A DNA stretch of 6,189 nt from Sphingomonas sp. (GTDB lineage: Bacteria; Pseudomonadota; Alphaproteobacteria; Sphingomonadales; Sphingomonadaceae): the NCBI GenBank assembly GCA_019247755.1, contig JAFBAM010000047.1, positions 1 to 6,189 of the forward strand, in the 5' to 3' direction. Positions 4,228-6,189 of the stretch are shown one piece after another. Within the stretch, counting starts at the first letter, position 1. Every line of letters begins with the position of its first letter. The position numbers and the translations under genes are program-made. The notes beneath the pieces were generated by a model. It searched no databases, was not told the origin of the DNA, and saw only the letters and a program-made list of their open reading frames with translations.

Positions 4228-6189
4228 ATGGCTCGTACCGCACCGACTTCCAGAGGACGCCTCAGCTTCAAGGGCATAATAAAAGGGCTCGCTTACGCGG
4301 CCCTGCTGTCGGTGCTCGCCCTCATCGTCGCGGTCGCGGTCGCGGTCGCTTACCTGCCGAGTTACTCCGACCTGACCAAGCGGTCCGACCTAGGCCAGAT
4401 GATCCGGGTTCATGCCGCGAATGGTCAGGTGCTGGTGTCGATCGGGCCAAGCTTCGGCCAATGGCTGACCTACGACCGCATTCCGCCGGAAATGCGCGCC
4501 GCGCTGATCTCCACCGAAGACCGCCGCTTCCGGAGCCATATCGGTGTCGACCCGATCGGTCTTGTCCGCGCGGTCGGCGCCGCGGTGGTAAAGGGTCGCC
4601 GCGTCAGCGCGACCTCGACCATCACCCAGCAGCTGGCGCGCAACATCTTCCTGACCAACAACCGCAACTTCATGCGCAAGATCAAGGAAGGGATCTTGGC
4701 GCTGGCGCTTGAGCGCAAGTTCACCAAGGACCAGATTCTCGAGCTCTACCTCAACCGCGTCTATTTCGGCGGCGGCGCCTACGGCATCGACGCAGCCTCG
4801 CGGAAATTCTTCGGCCATGGCGCCGATCATTTGAGCCTTGGTGAGGCCGCGATCATCGCCGGCCTGGTCAAGGCGCCGTCCAATTATTCTCCGACGGCCG
4901 ACGTCGAGGCCGCGCGTTCCCGCTCCAGCGTCGTCCTCCAGACGATGGCCAGGAACGGCTTCATCACGCCAGAGACCGCGGCCGCTGCGAATCCTGCCGA
5001 GGTCCGGATCCAGGAGACGACGAACCAGAACAGCGTCCGCTATTTCACCGACTGGGCGCTGCCGCAGCTCGACCAGCTGATCGACCAGACCACCGATCCG
5101 ATCGACGTCTGGACAACCCTCGATCCCGGCATGCAGGTCGCCGCCGATAAGGCAATCCGCGCCAATGCGCCGGACGGCGCGCAGGGCGCCCTCGTGGCGA
5201 TCGACCGGGACGGTGCGGTCCGGGCGATGGTCGGCGGAAAGGATTATGTCTCGTCGATCTACAACCGGGCGACGCAATCCCAACGCCAGCCCGGATCGGC
5301 CTTCAAATTGTTCGTCTATCTGAGCGCGCTCGAATCGGGGATGAAGCCGACCGACACGATCGTCGACGAGCCGGTGACGATTGATGGCTGGACGCCGCGC
5401 AACTCGACCCGCACCAATCTCGGTCCGGTCAGCCTCCGCGAGGCCTTCTCGCGCTCGATCAACACGGTAAGCGCCAAGATCGGTGCTCAGGTCGGCTTCA
5501 CCACAATCGCCGACATGGCCCGACGCTTTGGCATCACGACCCAAATCTCGACCTATCCCTCGATGGTGCTCGGTTCGAGCGAAGTTCGAGTGATCGACAT
5601 GGCGCGCGCCTTTGCTTCGGTGCAGGCCAAGGGAGTCGCGGTTACGCCCTATGGCATTCGCCGCGTGGTAACCGCCGACGGCCGGCTGCTCTACCAGCAC
5701 GAAAGCGGAGACGAGCGGGTGCTTGTTGCACCCTGGGTCGCCGCCGAGATGACCGATCTCCTCCAGTCCGCGGTGCTATCGGGCACTGGCCGCGCGGCAC
5801 AGATCGGCCGGCCTGTTGCTGGCAAGACGGGCACGACGACCTCCAACAAGGACGGCTGGTTCATCGGCTTCTCCAGCGGGCTGACCACGGCGGTATGGAT
5901 GGGCCGCGACGACGCCAGGCCGATTGCCGGCCTGCAGGGTGGCACCGCGCCGGCCCGCGCCTTCCACGATTTCATGAGCGTCGCGGTCGCCAACCGGCCG
6001 GTCGAGCAATTCGAGACCCAGGTGCCGATCCCCGACTGGCAGCTGACGCCCGAAGAAGAGATGTTCGGCGACCAGGCAGTCGATGAGAACGGCGTGACAC
6101 CCATGGTGGACGAGAATGGCCTGCCGCTCGGTACGCCGCCCCCGCAGGACCAGGGCTATCCGCAGCAGCAGCCGATGGTGAGGCCCGAC
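4228..6189 (+). CDS. Class A penicillin-binding protein (bifunctional peptidoglycan glycosyltransferase/transpeptidase), 3' end outside window
   Basis: The first 654 residues are present and the frame is open at the right edge. A short basic cytoplasmic tail precedes one membrane anchor (about residues 21-42), placing the enzyme in the periplasm. The GT51 domain follows: STEDRRFRSHIG with catalytic Glu97, TSTITQQLARN (129-139), RKIKEG with Glu154, and LELYLNRVYFGGGAYG (171-186). The transpeptidase domain shows SAFK (Ser357 nucleophile, Lys360), SIN (410-412) and KTGT (533-536). It polymerises lipid II and cross-links stem peptides, and is the usual beta-lactam target. The linker between the two domains is short, so it lacks the extra OB/ODD-type domain of E. 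coli PBP1A. The C-terminal end turns proline/glutamine-rich from about 637. The third residue of the usual GGSTITQQ motif is altered here (ATSTITQQ). The only plausible start is ATG 4228, although its ribosome site is weak. Confidence 0.95.
   Translation, partial: MARTAPTSRGRLSFKGIIKGLAYAALLSVLALIVAVAVAVAYLPSYSDLTKRSDLGQMIRVHAANGQVLVSIGPSFGQWLTYDRIPPEMRAALISTEDRRFRSHIGVDPIGLVRAVGAAVVKGRRVSATSTITQQLARNIFLTNNRNFMRKIKEGILALALERKFTKDQILELYLNRVYFGGGAYGIDAASRKFFGHGADHLSLGEAAIIAGLVKAPSNYSPTADVEAARSRSSVVLQTMARNGFITPETAAAANPAEVRIQETTNQNSVRYFTDWALPQLDQLIDQTTDPIDVWTTLDPGMQVAADKAIRANAPDGAQGALVAIDRDGAVRAMVGGKDYVSSIYNRATQSQRQPGSAFKLFVYLSALESGMKPTDTIVDEPVTIDGWTPRNSTRTNLGPVSLREAFSRSINTVSAKIGAQVGFTTIADMARRFGITTQISTYPSMVLGSSEVRVIDMARAFASVQAKGVAVTPYGIRRVVTADGRLLYQHESGDERVLVAPWVAAEMTDLLQSAVLSGTGRAAQIGRPVAGKTGTTTSNKDGWFIGFSSGLTTAVWMGRDDARPIAGLQGGTAPARAFHDFMSVAVANRPVEQFETQVPIPDWQLTPEEEMFGDQAVDENGVTPMVDENGLPLGTPPPQDQGYPQQQPMVRPD
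4327..4350 (+). repeat. Tandem GTCGCG hexanucleotide repeat within the PBP membrane anchor
   Basis: Three perfect GTCGCG units are followed by a near copy, GTCGCT. They encode alternating Val-Ala inside the transmembrane segment (about residues 34-41). Gain or loss of a unit would keep the frame and change anchor length by two residues. Confidence 0.7.

Noticed and set aside
4390..5700. A 436-codon open frame antisense to the PBP gene
   Set aside because: It is the mirror of a strongly conserved PBP coding frame in GC-rich DNA. Its product is rich in Arg, Asp and Gly with no recognisable domain, and it has no ribosome site.

Overview
The window looks like a chromosomal stretch from a GC-rich alphaproteobacterium, most likely a member of the Sphingomonadales. 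That is inferred from protein style, such as paired DUF4402 proteins and a compact class A PBP, and from codon use; no rRNA or other marker gene is present to confirm it. There are two divergent blocks. Positions 1-4118 are on the minus strand and 4228-6189 on the plus strand, separated by a 109-bp intergenic region. No tRNA, rRNA, CRISPR array, insertion sequence or phage gene was seen.

Minus-strand block, in transcription order: a divergent DUF4402-like secreted protein (3606-4118); a DUF4402 protein of 167 aa (2977-3480); an intrinsic terminator (2907-2933); a second 167-aa DUF4402 protein (2288-2791); a periplasmic PapD-like chaperone (1363-2178); and the first 444 residues of a large usher-like outer-membrane protein that runs off the left edge (1-1332). 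Every complete product has a Sec signal peptide. All three DUF4402 proteins end with the signature of chaperone-usher pilus subunits, a glycine 14th from the C-terminus and a penultimate tyrosine. The best reading is a non-classical chaperone-usher surface-fibre system. In it the DUF4402 proteins are subunits, the PapD-like protein holds them in the periplasm, and the left-hand protein is the outer-membrane assembly and secretion platform. The subunit and usher roles are inference.

Regulation: each DUF4402 gene, and the chaperone gene, has an inverted repeat upstream built on GGTT(A/G)A / T(T/C)AACC. Two copies, before the chaperone and before DUF4402 #1, are near-identical 23-bp palindromes at almost the same distance from the start codon. 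The copies before DUF4402 #2 and #3 resemble alphaproteobacterial CtrA sites (TTAACCAT half-site; TTAA-N7-CTAA). The cluster may therefore be a small regulon of separately started transcripts, possibly tied to the cell cycle.

Plus-strand block: one bifunctional class A penicillin-binding protein (4228 to beyond the right edge). It has a membrane anchor, a GT51 glycosyltransferase and a transpeptidase with all three active-site motifs, and it builds peptidoglycan. It is probably unrelated in function to the fibre genes, sharing only the divergent promoter region.
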